Shown: positions 9,947-18,816, counted from the stretch's first letter. The stretch is DNA of 64,000 nucleotides from Bacteroides sp. (GCA_023665085.1 JAMPEQ010000005.1:1-64000); one strand, 5' to 3'. Translations and numbers: made by a program. The notes: a model not told the origin generated them from the sequence alone.

Positions 9947-10828
9947 ATGGCAGCAGATTTACATTGTCATACTAAATTAAGTGACGGTTCAGTCGGAATA
10001 GAAGATTTAATCGTTATTGCTCAAAAAAGCGGAATAAACACTATTGCCATAACAGATCACGACTGCCTTGCAGGTACAGTAAGAGGTCAGGTTATCGGCA
10101 AAAGATATGGTGTTGAAATTATTCCGGGTGTTGAGCTTTCCGCATTTGACTATGAATCCGGCAAAAAGGTACATATTTTAAGCTATCTTGCAGATAAGCC
10201 CGACAGACTTGAAGGCTTGTGCAAAAGAACATCAGTTGCTCGAAAGAGAGCAGGTCAGATTATGATGCTCAAGGTTGCAGCAAGATTTCCTATTACAACT
10301 GACTTTATAATCAACCATGCATCAGGCTCAACAAATTTATTTAAACAGCATATTATGCATGCATTAATGGACGCCGGATATACTGATGAAATATTCGGAG
10401 ACTTGTATAACGCTTTATTCAGCAGAGAAAGCGAAACAAATCTGCTTGCTCCTGTTAAATATCCCGATGTTAAAGAGGTTATCAGTGAAGTTCACGAAGC
10501 AGGCGGTATTGCTGTTCTTGCACATCCTGCAGTTTACGACAATTTCGATGAAATCGAAAATTATATTGAATTGGGACTTGACGGTATCGAGGTATGGCAT
10601 CCGTCAGCAAGTGACGAAACCATTGAAACACTGTCAAAAACTTGCAAAAATCATAAGCTGCTTATGACAGGCGGATCAGATTTTCATGGAATTTACGGCG
10701 GCAAAGCAATTACTCTCGGCTCTTGCTCAACTCCAGACATTCATCTTGACAAGCTTAAAGGCTATAAGGCAAAGAAAAAGAGAGCACAGCGCAAAGCTGA
10801 AAAAGCAAAGCTTGCCGAAGAACAATAA
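9947..10828 (+). CDS. PHP domain phosphoesterase (YciV/RNase AM-like)
   Basis: A 293-residue PHP family metal-dependent phosphoesterase. The N-terminus carries the first PHP motif (DLHCHTKLSDG, residues 4-14), followed by TDHDCLAG, the metal ligand regions VLAHPAVY and the terminal GGSDFHG. This layout matches the YciV group, some of which hydrolyse 3',5'-nucleoside bisphosphates or trim 5' ends of RNA (RNase AM/TrpH). The C-terminus is very Lys/Ala-rich (KAKKKRAQRKAEKAKLAEEQ). The start is set by GAAAGGAG at 9931-9938. It appears monocistronic with its own promoter and a strong shared terminator behind it. Confidence 0.85.
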   Translation: MAADLHCHTKLSDGSVGIEDLIVIAQKSGINTIAITDHDCLAGTVRGQVIGKRYGVEIIPGVELSAFDYESGKKVHILSYLADKPDRLEGLCKRTSVARKRAGQIMMLKVAARFPITTDFIINHASGSTNLFKQHIMHALMDAGYTDEIFGDLYNALFSRESETNLLAPVKYPDVKEVISEVHEAGGIAVLAHPAVYDNFDEIENYIELGLDGIEVWHPSASDETIETLSKTCKNHKLLMTGGSDFHGIYGGKAITLGSCSTPDIHLDKLKGYKAKKKRAQRKAEKAKLAEEQ

Positions 10829-10853
10829 ACTAAATACATAACAGCATAAGTTA

Positions 10854-10886
10854 AACCGGCAGATGAAATTCATCTGCCGGTTGTTT
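10854..10886. terminator. bidirectional terminator between PHP gene and acyl-CoA ligase
   Basis: ACCGGCAGATGA / TCATCTGCCGGT hairpin with a 3-5 base loop, followed on the plus strand by TGTTTT. It lies between two convergent genes and can serve both. Confidence 0.85.
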
Positions 10887-10901
10887 TAATACTATTTATA
10901 T

Positions 10902-12587
10902 TTACTTCAAAACTTTGAAATCTACCTTACCGATTTTTGTTCTCGGGAGCTCGTCAATATAGACAATTTCTTTTGGTACAGACCATTTTGAAAGATTCTG
11001 CATACCAAAATCAATAATCTTCTTTGTAAGCTCTTCTTCACTGTCATTTGCAAATTTCTTATTTTTAACTACAAAGAGCTTAAGCTGGGTACTGCCTTCT
11101 TCGCCTGTACCGATAACACAGCAGTCATAAATCTCTGCCATAGCTCTGTAGGACTCTTCAATAAATGAAGGATAAACCAGATATCCGCTGATTTTGTATA
11201 CTCTCTTAAGTCTTTGGCGATAATATATATCACCTGTTGCTTCTTCAATAAAGCACATATCACCGGTATGAAGCCAAATTCTGCCGTCATCATGCTTTAC
11301 GAGAACCTTAGCAGTTTCATCAGGATCGTGATAGTAACCTTCCATAAGAGTAGGACCATAAATGCAAAGCTCGCCGTCTTCTCCTTTAACTTCTTCGGTT
11401 GTGCCGGGCTTAACAGTCATTGCCTCAATATTATAGCAAGGTATACCGATACATCCCTGCGGAGCTTCTCTTCTCGGATCTGTGAAGGAGCAGACTGTTA
11501 CGCACTCGGTCAATCCATAGCCTGACACAAAGTGACACTTTGCGCCATTTTCTTTAAGCAAAATATCCATCTTTTCGGTAAGTGAATAAGGAACAATATC
11601 TCCGCCTGAACCGATAAGCTTCATATTGCTCATATCTATTCCCTTGAGATAACCTGCCTTGTGAACCTTTTCAAAGAAATCAGGCACACCGAATATATAA
11701 TTAATGCCGTATTTTTTAATTGAGTCAGAACACATTTTTGCATCAAACTGAGGGAACAATGCCTGAGGCATACCTGTGCAGATTGACACATGCATACAAA
11801 GAGCAAAGCCGAAGCCATGGAACACAGGAAGTGCAGTAAGCATTGCGTCAGTTTCAGGATTAACCTGCATGCCAAGAACATTTTCAACAACATCACAAAG
11901 CTGATATGAAAGATTATTGATAGCCTCATTGCAAAGCTGAACACCTTTTGGATTGCCTGTTGTTCCGCCAGTCATCATAATTGCAGCTACAGCAAGTGGA
12001 TCGGATGCAATTTCAACCTCGCCGCCATCGGCAAGATATTTCTTGCCCTCTTTAAGAAATTCTGTCCACTCAATATTCTTGTGAACCTCGGTAGCAGGAG
12101 CAGTCTTACCCTTGATTTTCTTCTTATAAAGCTGATTGGCAATAAAACCGTATACGGACTTCGGAAAATATCCTGCAGTTTTACAGCGGATAAGGGTAAG
12201 ATTTTTCATTCCCTGAAACGCTTTTTCACTTACATCAAAGCAAAATGCATATTTAGCACCAACAAGTGAAACTGCATACTGTGCTTCGCTTGCCACAGAA
12301 AGTGGATGAAGCATTGCTGCAATTGCACCGATTTTATTAATTGCATATATCGCTGTAATGCACTGAGGCATATTAGGTGCACATACAATTACCCTGTCGC
12401 CCTTTCGCACGCCGTTTGCCACGAGAGCAGCTGCACACAAATCAACCATTTCCTCCGCCTTTTTCCAGCTGATTGTGTTGTTATAGTAATAAAAACATGG
12501 TGAATCAGCATGCTGTGCTGCTGAATCGGCAAATTTTTCATACATTGTTTTTTTTACGTCATACCGAGTATTGTATTCAATCATCAA
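10902..12587 (-). CDS. AMP-dependent acyl-CoA synthetase/ligase
   Basis: A 561-residue ANL-superfamily enzyme that activates a carboxylic acid to an acyl-adenylate and then a CoA thioester. Visible: the P-loop-like motif MMTGGTTGNPKG (about 204-215), the A5-type motif SGYGLTE, the hinge region WLHTGDMCFIEEATGDIYY and the C-terminal catalytic Lys region PRTKIGKVDFK. Length is that of medium/long-chain fatty acid or aryl acid CoA ligases; the substrate cannot be read from the sequence. The start follows GGAGG at 12594-12598. It is monocistronic, convergent to the PHP gene and divergent from the membrane protein gene at 12800. Confidence 0.88.
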   Translation of the reverse strand: MMIEYNTRYDVKKTMYEKFADSAAQHADSPCFYYYNNTISWKKAEEMVDLCAAALVANGVRKGDRVIVCAPNMPQCITAIYAINKIGAIAAMLHPLSVASEAQYAVSLVGAKYAFCFDVSEKAFQGMKNLTLIRCKTAGYFPKSVYGFIANQLYKKKIKGKTAPATEVHKNIEWTEFLKEGKKYLADGGEVEIASDPLAVAAIMMTGGTTGNPKGVQLCNEAINNLSYQLCDVVENVLGMQVNPETDAMLTALPVFHGFGFALCMHVSICTGMPQALFPQFDAKMCSDSIKKYGINYIFGVPDFFEKVHKAGYLKGIDMSNMKLIGSGGDIVPYSLTEKMDILLKENGAKCHFVSGYGLTECVTVCSFTDPRREAPQGCIGIPCYNIEAMTVKPGTTEEVKGEDGELCIYGPTLMEGYYHDPDETAKVLVKHDDGRIWLHTGDMCFIEEATGDIYYRQRLKRVYKISGYLVYPSFIEESYRAMAEIYDCCVIGTGEEGSTQLKLFVVKNKKFANDSEEELTKKIIDFGMQNLSKWSVPKEIVYIDELPRTKIGKVDFKVLK

Positions 12588-12736
12588 TAATATCCTCCGT
12601 TTGCTTAATGAACACTTTTACAACAAGTTAATGAACACATCTTAAACAAATGCACAATTAACTTATTGGTTTGATTATATCAAATACATATTATGATTTC
12701 TACCATATCATAAATAATTTATCTTTATTTAATAAA

Positions 12737-12764
12737 TTGACTTTTTCTGTATCTGTGGTAGAAT
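12737..12764 (+). promoter_or_regulatory. promoter for the YjdF-like membrane protein
   Basis: TTGACT at 12737-12742, 16-base spacer, TAGAAT at 12759-12764, 35 bases before the ATG at 12800. Confidence 0.6.
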
Positions 12765-12799
12765 AAAAAAGTATTTTGTTATCTTTGGAGGATATACAA

Positions 12800-13483
12800 A
12801 TGGCATACAAAATAAAAAAAGATCCTATCAATAAAATTCCAAAAGCACAATTTATTTTTTGGATTATTGTAAGAACTTCCATGCTTATCTGTGCAGGATA
12901 TTCTTTTATTCACGGCGATGTTGTAATGGGCTTCGAAAGCGTATTCTGCTTTATTTTTACACATTTATGGGACATGTTTCAGATTTTCGGCAACGGAAGC
13001 TTTATTGAAGAAGTTCCCCCTCTCAGCCAGACCATGCTGAATATTATTATATTTATAGGTATAGTTATAGGCTCATATTTCGGAATGTTTGACAAAATTT
13101 CGTGGTTTGACAATATGATGCATATCCTTTCAGGCACTGTATGCGCTGTATTCGGATATGATTTTGCCTGCATTATTCAGCGAAAAAAAGGTCAGTGTGC
13201 TGCAACTCTTGCCGCAATTTTCAGCATAATGTTTGCACTTTCAATCGCAGTCGGCTGGGAATTTTATGAATTTTTAATGGACACGCTGCACGGAACAAAT
13301 CTTCAGCTTTCAAAAGCAGGTGAAGAAACAGCAATGTTTGATTTGTCAAAATACAATAACGAGTACGGATATCTCGGTTTGGTTGACACAATGACGGATA
13401 TGATGATGAATGCAATCGGCGGAATTGTGGGAATGATATTTATGATAGTATTAAGAAACAGAAAGAAAAATAAGAAAAAATAA
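12800..13483 (+). CDS. YjdF/DUF2238-like integral membrane protein
   Basis: A 227-residue protein with about six hydrophobic segments. Conserved polar motifs lie in or near the membrane: WDMFQIF, FDNMMHILSG, GWEFYEFLMD and DTMTDMMMNAIGG. This D..H/E...E/D..D pattern resembles the YjdF/DUF2238 family, whose function is unknown. The start at 12800 rather than the upstream ATG at 12776 is chosen because GGAGG lies at 12787-12791. The C-terminal tail (RNRKKNKKK) is strongly basic and probably cytoplasmic. Monocistronic. The family call rests on motif spacing only. Confidence 0.7.
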   Translation: MAYKIKKDPINKIPKAQFIFWIIVRTSMLICAGYSFIHGDVVMGFESVFCFIFTHLWDMFQIFGNGSFIEEVPPLSQTMLNIIIFIGIVIGSYFGMFDKISWFDNMMHILSGTVCAVFGYDFACIIQRKKGQCAATLAAIFSIMFALSIAVGWEFYEFLMDTLHGTNLQLSKAGEETAMFDLSKYNNEYGYLGLVDTMTDMMMNAIGGIVGMIFMIVLRNRKKNKKK

Positions 13484-13487
13484 GTTA

Positions 13488-13515
13488 AGCGGTGTGCCAA
13501 TAACGGTACACCGCT
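13488..13515 (+). terminator. hairpin after the YjdF-like gene
   Basis: AGCGGTGT...ACACCGCT inverted repeat just after the stop codon at 13483. No clear T-tract follows, so termination may depend on the next hairpin at 13543. Confidence 0.45.
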
Positions 13516-13542
13516 GTAATATTATATAATTATATACAAAAT

Positions 13543-13570
13543 AAAAAAGCAGTCATTAAGACTGCTTTTT
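13543..13570 (-). terminator. terminator of the tRNA-Met/tRNA-Glu operon
   Basis: AAAAAGCAGT / ACTGCTTTTT hairpin directly after the CCA end of tRNA-Glu on the minus strand, followed by a run of T in that direction. Confidence 0.8.
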
Positions 13571-13571
13571 G

Positions 13572-13646
13572 TGGTGACCCGGACGGGAATTGAACCCGTG
13601 TTACCGCCGTGAAAGGGCGGTGTCTTAACCTCTTGACCACCGGGCC
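13572..13646 (-). tRNA. tRNA-Glu (anticodon TTC)
   Basis: Read on the minus strand: a complete cloverleaf with acceptor GGCCCGG/CCGGGTC, anticodon stem ACCGC/GCGGT with loop CTTTCAC, T-arm ACGGG TTCAATT CCCGT and encoded ACCA end. The anticodon in the loop is TTC, giving glutamate. It is the second gene of a two-tRNA operon, four bases after tRNA-Met. Confidence 0.95.
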
Positions 13647-13650
13647 GAAG

Positions 13651-13727
13651 TGGTGGCTTTAACTGGATTCGAACCAGTGACACTGCGGGTATGAACCGCA
13701 TGCTCTAGCCAACTGAGCTATAAAGCC
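13651..13727 (-). tRNA. tRNA-Met, elongator (anticodon CAT)
   Basis: Minus-strand cloverleaf with acceptor GGCTTTA/TAAAGCC, D-arm AGCTCAGTTGGCTAGAGC, anticodon stem TGCGG/CCGCA with loop TTCATAC, T-arm ACTGG TTCGAAT CCAGT and encoded CCA. The loop TTCATAC is that of elongator tRNA-Met; tRNA-Ile with lysidine usually has CTCATAA, and the initiator lacks this acceptor pattern. Confidence 0.92.
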
Positions 13728-13915
13728 ATATGATTAAGTGCAAGCAAGATTATATATTAATAAAGGCAATTTGTCAACACTTTTTTATCAAAAATTATTA
13801 TTTTTAAGAAAATTTTCATTTCAGCAATTAAAATTATTTATACAAATAATATATAAATGTAATAAATAATACTAAAATATATTTGCACCTATTTATCAAA
13901 TTTATACTTTTGTTA

Positions 13916-13944
13916 TTGACAAAAAAATAAATATATGATATAAA
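13916..13944 (+). promoter_or_regulatory. promoter of the GntR-ABC operon
   Basis: TTGACA at 13916-13921, 17-base spacer, TATAAA at 13939-13944. The rest of the 300-base gap between tRNA-Met and this operon is A+T-rich without other recognisable features. Confidence 0.75.
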
Positions 13945-13946
13945 GT

Positions 13947-13973
13947 AACTGTGATAGCAATGATAGCACAGTT
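13947..13973 (+). promoter_or_regulatory. candidate GntR operator
   Basis: Inverted repeat AACTGTG-N13-CACAGTT immediately downstream of the -10 box; it also contains a direct repeat TGATAGCA-A-TGATAGCA. The position over the transcription start is ideal for autorepression by the GntR/YtrA-type protein encoded next. Operator identity is inference. Confidence 0.55.
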
Positions 13974-14031
13974 AAAACATTACATAATATAGCCAAATCT
14001 TATCTTTGGCTGAGGAAAGGAGTGGTAAAAG

Positions 14032-14409
14032 TTGATATTTATTGATAACCGCAGCCGAGTGCCGATTTATGAACAGATAAAAGAACAGATTATCATGCTT
14101 ATAAATAACGAAATTCTTAAACCGGACGACCAGCTGCCGTCAATAAGAAGCTTATCTAACCAGCTTAACATTAATGTAAATACTATTAAACGTGCTTTTG
14201 CGGAGCTGGAGGCACAGGGTGTTACTTACTCTATTCAGGGCAGAGGCGTTTTCGTTGCACAAAACCCTGTAGATAATCCCCTGATTATTAAATCAGCTAT
14301 GGAAGACATAAGTATTGCCGTAAAATCAGGCAAGGCAAAGGGTGTTGACAAAAAAGAGCTCATTCAATTAATCGACAAAATTTATGAGGAGGAAGATGAC
14401 GATGCTTGA
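14032..14409 (+). CDS. GntR family regulator, YtrA type
   Basis: A 125-residue GntR regulator. An N-terminal winged helix (about residues 1-75) opens FIDNRSRVPIYEQIKEQI and has the recognition helix region RSLSNQLNINVNTIKRAF. The C-terminal part is only about 45 residues, as in the YtrA subfamily that controls ABC transporters. The start is TTG at 14032 behind GAAAGGAGTGG at 14015-14025; no in-frame ATG fits. The gene overlaps the following ABC ATPase gene by eight bases. It probably represses its own operon through the inverted repeat at 13947-13973 in response to an antibiotic or envelope signal, as YtrA homologues do. Confidence 0.9.
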   Translation: MIFIDNRSRVPIYEQIKEQIIMLINNEILKPDDQLPSIRSLSNQLNINVNTIKRAFAELEAQGVTYSIQGRGVFVAQNPVDNPLIIKSAMEDISIAVKSGKAKGVDKKELIQLIDKIYEEEDDDA

Positions 14410-15295
14410 AATTAAAAATGTAACTAAAAAGTTCGGTGATATGACCGCTATAGAAAACATTTCATTTAAGGTTGAAGAGTCCTCAATTTACGGCCTTGTA
14501 GGTTATAACGGTGCAGGTAAAACTACACTGCTAAAAACCTGTGCAGGTATCTATAAATCCGAAGGCGGACAGGTACTTTATAACGGAGAGAATGTTTATG
14601 ACAACGGTGTAGTTCGTTCAGACATGTTTTTCATTCCCGATGATTTTATGTTTGCAAGACGTGCAAGCCTTAAAAAAATGGCAAAGTTTTATAAGGGCTA
14701 TTACCCTAACTGGTCAGACAGGGTATTTATGAACATGACAAACGCTATGGGACTTGACAGTAAAAAGAGCCTGACATCTTTTTCAAAGGGTATGCAGAAG
14801 CAGGCTGAAATTATTTTTGCCATGGCAACACGGCCTAAAGTTCTTCTGCTTGATGAGGTTTTTGACGGAATTGATCCGCAGAAGCGTAATCTGTGTAAAA
14901 AGCTGTTTATTGAATATATGGCAGAAACCAACTGTTCGATGATACTCAGCAGTCACAATCTGCAGGAAATCAGCAATCTTTGCGACCATGTTGCGCTTAT
15001 TAACGGAACACATTTATCCATGGACGTATCTGTTGACGACATAAGCTCTGCATACAAAAAATACAGACTTATTTTTGCAGATAATATTCCGCAGAATGCT
15101 TTCACAGATATTCCGCAAAAGAATATTTCACTGTCTGAAAAAATGGCAACAATTATTGTTCCTACTGATTATGACGAAGAAAAGCTGAAAGCACTTAACC
15201 CTGTTCATATGGACAGCGTGGGACTTTCTCTTGAAGAGGTATTTCTTAATGAAATGGAGGATAACAGCTATGACATCACAAAAATCTTCAGTTAA
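14402..15295 (+). CDS. ABC transporter ATP-binding protein
   Basis: A 297-residue ATPase of the ABC-2 exporter type. Walker A GYNGAGKTT, signature FSKGMQKQ, Walker B VLLLDEVFDGID and the H-loop SSHNLQ are all present. The C-terminal about 80 residues form the accessory domain found in YtrB/BcrA-like ATPases. ATG 14402 is preferred over two in-frame upstream ATGs because GAGGAGG lies at 14387-14393. It overlaps both the regulator gene upstream and the permease gene downstream, so the three are translationally coupled. Substrate unknown; the YtrA-type regulator points to envelope stress or peptide antibiotic export. Confidence 0.92.
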   Translation: MLEIKNVTKKFGDMTAIENISFKVEESSIYGLVGYNGAGKTTLLKTCAGIYKSEGGQVLYNGENVYDNGVVRSDMFFIPDDFMFARRASLKKMAKFYKGYYPNWSDRVFMNMTNAMGLDSKKSLTSFSKGMQKQAEIIFAMATRPKVLLLDEVFDGIDPQKRNLCKKLFIEYMAETNCSMILSSHNLQEISNLCDHVALINGTHLSMDVSVDDISSAYKKYRLIFADNIPQNAFTDIPQKNISLSEKMATIIVPTDYDEEKLKALNPVHMDSVGLSLEEVFLNEMEDNSYDITKIFS

Positions 15296-17669
15296 TAAGA
15301 AATCAAAAATTTATGATTTTAAGGCAGCCCTCTCATTATCTGCGCCTATGTCGGCGGTTCTGTTTATTATTCTCAATATTTTCTATGTATATTTTCCTTT
15401 AACAATTTTTTCAACTCATATCGGGCAGAATTTTAAAATAAATTTTGAGGAAATCAGAAATAATTATATTATTATGCTGACAGACAGCTATATAAGTCGT
15501 TCCGGTGATATTTTAAAATTCTTATTATTGTCAATAGGCGTTATTGCAGGATTATATTTATTTGTCTACAAAACAAATAAAAAGGCTGTTAATATATATC
15601 TTTCTTCCCCTGTTGACAGAAGCACAATGTTTATGAACCGTGCTTTCGGAGGTTTGATTGTACCTGCTGTGGCAATCGCCCTTCCTATTCTTGCTGATGT
15701 TATAATCAACATTTATTTTATCGGAAATCCGAGCTACATGCTTTATGGCGGATTCTTCCTTTTCCTTGAAACATTTGCTTATTATTTTGTTGGTCTGGCT
15801 TTCAGCATTCTTGCAATAAGTATATGCAACACAGTTGTTGAGGCTTTGTTTACAAGCGTTGCTTTCTTAGGGTTTCCAACAGCCGTATTGTTTTTCATCA
15901 ACTCAATGCTCAACTGCTTCTTAAGAGGCTTTTATACAAACAATTCACTTTTATCATATTCAGGCACATCACTTGCCGGCAACGGTTATGTTGAAACATG
16001 CACATATTTGAATCCGCTTTTATTCAGCAAGAATATGAAAGAGGGTATGGAGGGAGCATCTGTCCTTGAATTATTCTCACGTATTACTCCCGAATATCAA
16101 AAACTAGGCGGATATTCTGATTCTTATACAGGTGCAGAAAAAATAGGCTCAGGTAACATTGTTCCTATAATTTTATGGCTTGCAATAAGCGTTGCTGTTA
16201 TGTTTATAGCAAGAAAGGTTTACAACAGCTTCAAGGCTGAAAATGCAGGAGTACATGGATCAGCTCCATTTGCAACACATTTCTTTATTATTACATGTGC
16301 CCTTACCGGTGCTGGATTATTTGCAGATTTCTCAAGCCTTGCTGCCGAAATTACATCTGCCAAGGAAATTGCAATTATCATTTTATGTGCAGTTATCTTA
16401 TTGTTCCTGCTGTATTATATCTTTGTTGTAATAAACCGCAGAAGCTTTAAGCAAAAGGCGAAAATATTTATAATACCTGCCGCATTATCTGTAATGTTCT
16501 GTGTAATGACCTGCGTTCTTAATACAGGCGGATTAGGCTACGCAACATATGTTCCGGATGCTGATGATATCGACTGTGCATTTATTGCAGGCAATTCATA
16601 CAATGCTGCTTTTTCAGAATTAAGTGATGATGATGTGTACAACTTAGATTCATTCAGCAGTGTATTTTCATTTTATTCATCATCATCCAAGATTATCGGT
16701 GCATTTGATGAGAAAGAGGATCTGGAAAAACTTACAGATATAATGAAGGATATTTCTGTAAAAAAAGACGAAACCAACGGCGGAACAGTGGTTGGTTGTT
16801 ACCGTCTTAAAAACGGAGAAGTTATTACCAGAGTATACAGAACAACAGATATATCTGCCTGTGAAAAAATCCTTTCACTGCGTGACACAAGCGGATTTAA
16901 AGAAGAGCTTGCTTATCTCTTTGGTCTCGAAGAAACTGATAAGACCTTTACGGACAAATATAATGATGACAGTATTATAAGATGCGCTTTCGGATATTCC
17001 AACGAAAAGATTGCAAGGCAAAGCATTATAAATGGTACTATAGAAATCAGAGCAAACTCATTAATCTCTCAAAAGAATATAGAAAACACCACAGAACTTC
17101 GCAGGGCTTTATATGATGATCTCACAGCGCAGACATATGAGGACAGAATTAATCCTGCTGAAAACGCACTTGGTATAATTACCATATATGCATCTGAAGC
17201 TTCGGCAGACGACATGTTATATGATGACTATAATTACTACGGCGATTTTGACTGCCATTATGTAATTTATCCGTCAATGACTAACACAATAAATTATCTC
17301 AAAAGCGTTAATGCATATGATTTTCTTATCAATTCTTCTGTAGATAAAAACGTTAAGTCAGTAAAAACAATGACCGTTGAAGATTTGATGAAAAAAGAGT
17401 CAGAGCAATTTTTCTATAATCTCAAAGATGTTAATTATCTGTTTAAATCAGGCTATAACAATCACATTTTCACAGAAGAATATGACGATGAATATTACAC
17501 AATGGTAAAGGATTTGTTTAAAGGCTGTGCGGCTTCTGATGAACAAAATGTTATCAAAAATCTAATATCAAAATCAACATTTTACGGTAAAGCATCACCT
17601 AAAGACACTATCATACTGATAGAATACGAAAACGGTGATTTTACAACAAGACTTATAAAAAATAAATAA
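15270..17669 (+). CDS. ABC-2 type permease with large extracytoplasmic domain
   Basis: A 799-residue membrane protein, partner of the ATPase upstream. Residues 1-405 hold at least six hydrophobic segments. After the last of them (IFIIPAALSVMFCVMTCVLN) comes a soluble domain of about 360 residues rich in D, S and Y that is probably outside the cell. I chose ATG 15270 (GGAGG at 15256-15260) rather than ATG 15231, which lies inside the ATPase gene without a good ribosome binding site. The large external domain is unusual for an ABC-2 permease and could bind the exported compound or sense it. A terminator follows. Confidence 0.8.
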   Translation: MTSQKSSVNKKSKIYDFKAALSLSAPMSAVLFIILNIFYVYFPLTIFSTHIGQNFKINFEEIRNNYIIMLTDSYISRSGDILKFLLLSIGVIAGLYLFVYKTNKKAVNIYLSSPVDRSTMFMNRAFGGLIVPAVAIALPILADVIINIYFIGNPSYMLYGGFFLFLETFAYYFVGLAFSILAISICNTVVEALFTSVAFLGFPTAVLFFINSMLNCFLRGFYTNNSLLSYSGTSLAGNGYVETCTYLNPLLFSKNMKEGMEGASVLELFSRITPEYQKLGGYSDSYTGAEKIGSGNIVPIILWLAISVAVMFIARKVYNSFKAENAGVHGSAPFATHFFIITCALTGAGLFADFSSLAAEITSAKEIAIIILCAVILLFLLYYIFVVINRRSFKQKAKIFIIPAALSVMFCVMTCVLNTGGLGYATYVPDADDIDCAFIAGNSYNAAFSELSDDDVYNLDSFSSVFSFYSSSSKIIGAFDEKEDLEKLTDIMKDISVKKDETNGGTVVGCYRLKNGEVITRVYRTTDISACEKILSLRDTSGFKEELAYLFGLEETDKTFTDKYNDDSIIRCAFGYSNEKIARQSIINGTIEIRANSLISQKNIENTTELRRALYDDLTAQTYEDRINPAENALGIITIYASEASADDMLYDDYNYYGDFDCHYVIYPSMTNTINYLKSVNAYDFLINSSVDKNVKSVKTMTVEDLMKKESEQFFYNLKDVNYLFKSGYNNHIFTEEYDDEYYTMVKDLFKGCAASDEQNVIKNLISKSTFYGKASPKDTIILIEYENGDFTTRLIKNK

Positions 17670-17677
17670 AGTCAGCA

Positions 17678-17711
17678 AAAATACGCAGTGCCTAAGCATT
17701 GCGTATTTTTT
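17678..17711 (+). terminator. terminator of the GntR-ABC operon
   Basis: AAAATACGCA.TGC / GCA.TGCGTATTTTTT hairpin right after the permease stop, with a T-tract. Confidence 0.85.
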
Positions 17712-17732
17712 GTTTGGCGACAGCGAGCCTGT

Positions 17733-17750
17733 TACGTAATATATTACGTA
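17733..17750 (+). promoter_or_regulatory. 18-bp perfect palindrome upstream of XRE regulator
   Basis: TACGTAATATATTACGTA is a perfect palindrome about 50 bases before the XRE gene start, the right place for an autoregulatory operator. A second, looser symmetric element (CATAACTTATTATG) follows at about 17759-17772. Confidence 0.5.
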
Positions 17751-17802
17751 TTTCAACACATAACTTATTATGTATGCTAAAATATTGGATGAGGTAATTA
17801 TT

Positions 17803-18024
17803 ATGGAATATTATAACAGATTAAAAGAGCTTAGAACTGACAAGGATCTTTTTCAAAAGGATATAGCTAAAATATTAGGTATTGACCAGCAGTATTACAG
17901 TAAATACGAGCAAGGTAAAAATGAATTACCGATAAGACATTTAAGAACATTGTGCTTATTTTACGGAGTATCTGCCGATTATATTCTGGATTTGCCTAAT
18001 GATTTAAAATATCCTGAAAGATAA
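17803..18024 (+). CDS. small XRE-family HTH regulator
   Basis: A 73-residue Cro/C1-type DNA-binding protein consisting of little more than the HTH_3 domain: LKELRTDKDLFQKDIAKILG, then the recognition helix QQYYSKYEQGKNELPIRHL and the closing helix LCLFYGVSADYILDL. ATG 17803 has a GAGGT ribosome binding site at 17790-17794; the in-frame ATG at 17770 has none. It stands alone between terminators with a palindromic site upstream, so it probably autoregulates. Its targets are unknown. Such stand-alone regulators are common in Clostridia chromosomes and need not be phage-derived. Confidence 0.82.
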   Translation: MEYYNRLKELRTDKDLFQKDIAKILGIDQQYYSKYEQGKNELPIRHLRTLCLFYGVSADYILDLPNDLKYPER

Positions 18025-18038
18025 TATAATAACAATAT

Positions 18039-18082
18039 AAAAGCAGTTGATACTTAGCCGAGGTGCTGTAATCAACTGCTTT
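18039..18082. terminator. bidirectional terminator between XRE gene and ylmH
   Basis: AAAAGCAGTTGAT / ATCAACTGCTTTT stem with an 18-base loop, A-tract on one side and T-tract on the other, between two convergent genes. Confidence 0.82.
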
Positions 18083-18090
18083 TTATATAC

Positions 18091-18816
18091 CTATTTATAT
18101 ATTATCATTTCAACAACAAGTCTGTCCTTTTTTGTTGATCTGAGTTGTTCGGTAAACTGAAATCTTCCAAAGCCCCGAAGAGAGATTATATCACCCTCTT
18201 TGACATTATAAGAGCAGTTTAGCGTCTGGCAACTGTTTACAAATGCTTTTCCCTGCACGATAAGCTGGGATGCCTCCCTGCGCGAAAGATTATATACTGC
18301 GCTTATCATAACGTCAAGACGAAGTGAAGAAACTATAATTTCACTGCTTTCAGGAACTGAGACAGCAGTATCAGGCAGAGTGTCTGCAATTTCAGCCTTA
18401 ACGGTTGTATGCCTTATCCTGTCAAGACTTTGAATAATATAATCACTGATACTATTCAAGCAAAACAAATATCCACAGTTATTTTCAATAACAATATCTC
18501 CCAGCAATTCTCTTTTAATTCCCAAATTCATAAGAGCGCCGAGAAAATCACGATGAGCAAGCTTATCGGCAAATTTTGCATTTGCCGGCTTGATACAAAT
18601 GCAGGAAATAGGATAATCTGCATTCTCAGCATCCTCACCAAAGCAGGCAACCACTCTTTCAGCCATGTCATATCCGCCATAACTTTTATGCGGAAGATAG
18701 CTTTTATTAAGAATGATCTGCTCCTGCAGATTTAAGAAATCAGTGAAGGTGGTATAATTCTTTTCATATGCACGGCGGTAAAGCTCATTAAATCTTTTTT
18801 CAGTCATTTCAGCCAT
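18091..18816 (-). CDS. ylmH: YlmH-like S4 domain RNA-binding protein
   Basis: A 241-residue YlmH homologue. The N-terminal two thirds match the YlmH module (GYDMAERVVACFG, then HRDFLGALMNLGIKRELLGD), and the C-terminal S4 domain (about 165-225) has LSRREASQLIVQGKAFVN. In Gram-positive bacteria YlmH sits in the division cluster and acts in ribosome rescue on obstructed 50S subunits. Here it is detached from that cluster and coupled to a DNA glycosylase gene: its ATG overlaps the glycosylase stop by one base (TAATG). An alternative start three codons downstream is possible. Transcription ends at the hairpin at 18039. Confidence 0.88.
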   Translation of the reverse strand: MAEMTEKRFNELYRRAYEKNYTTFTDFLNLQEQIILNKSYLPHKSYGGYDMAERVVACFGEDAENADYPISCICIKPANAKFADKLAHRDFLGALMNLGIKRELLGDIVIENNCGYLFCLNSISDYIIQSLDRIRHTTVKAEIADTLPDTAVSVPESSEIIVSSLRLDVMISAVYNLSRREASQLIVQGKAFVNSCQTLNCSYNVKEGDIISLRGFGRFQFTEQLRSTKKDRLVVEMIIYK

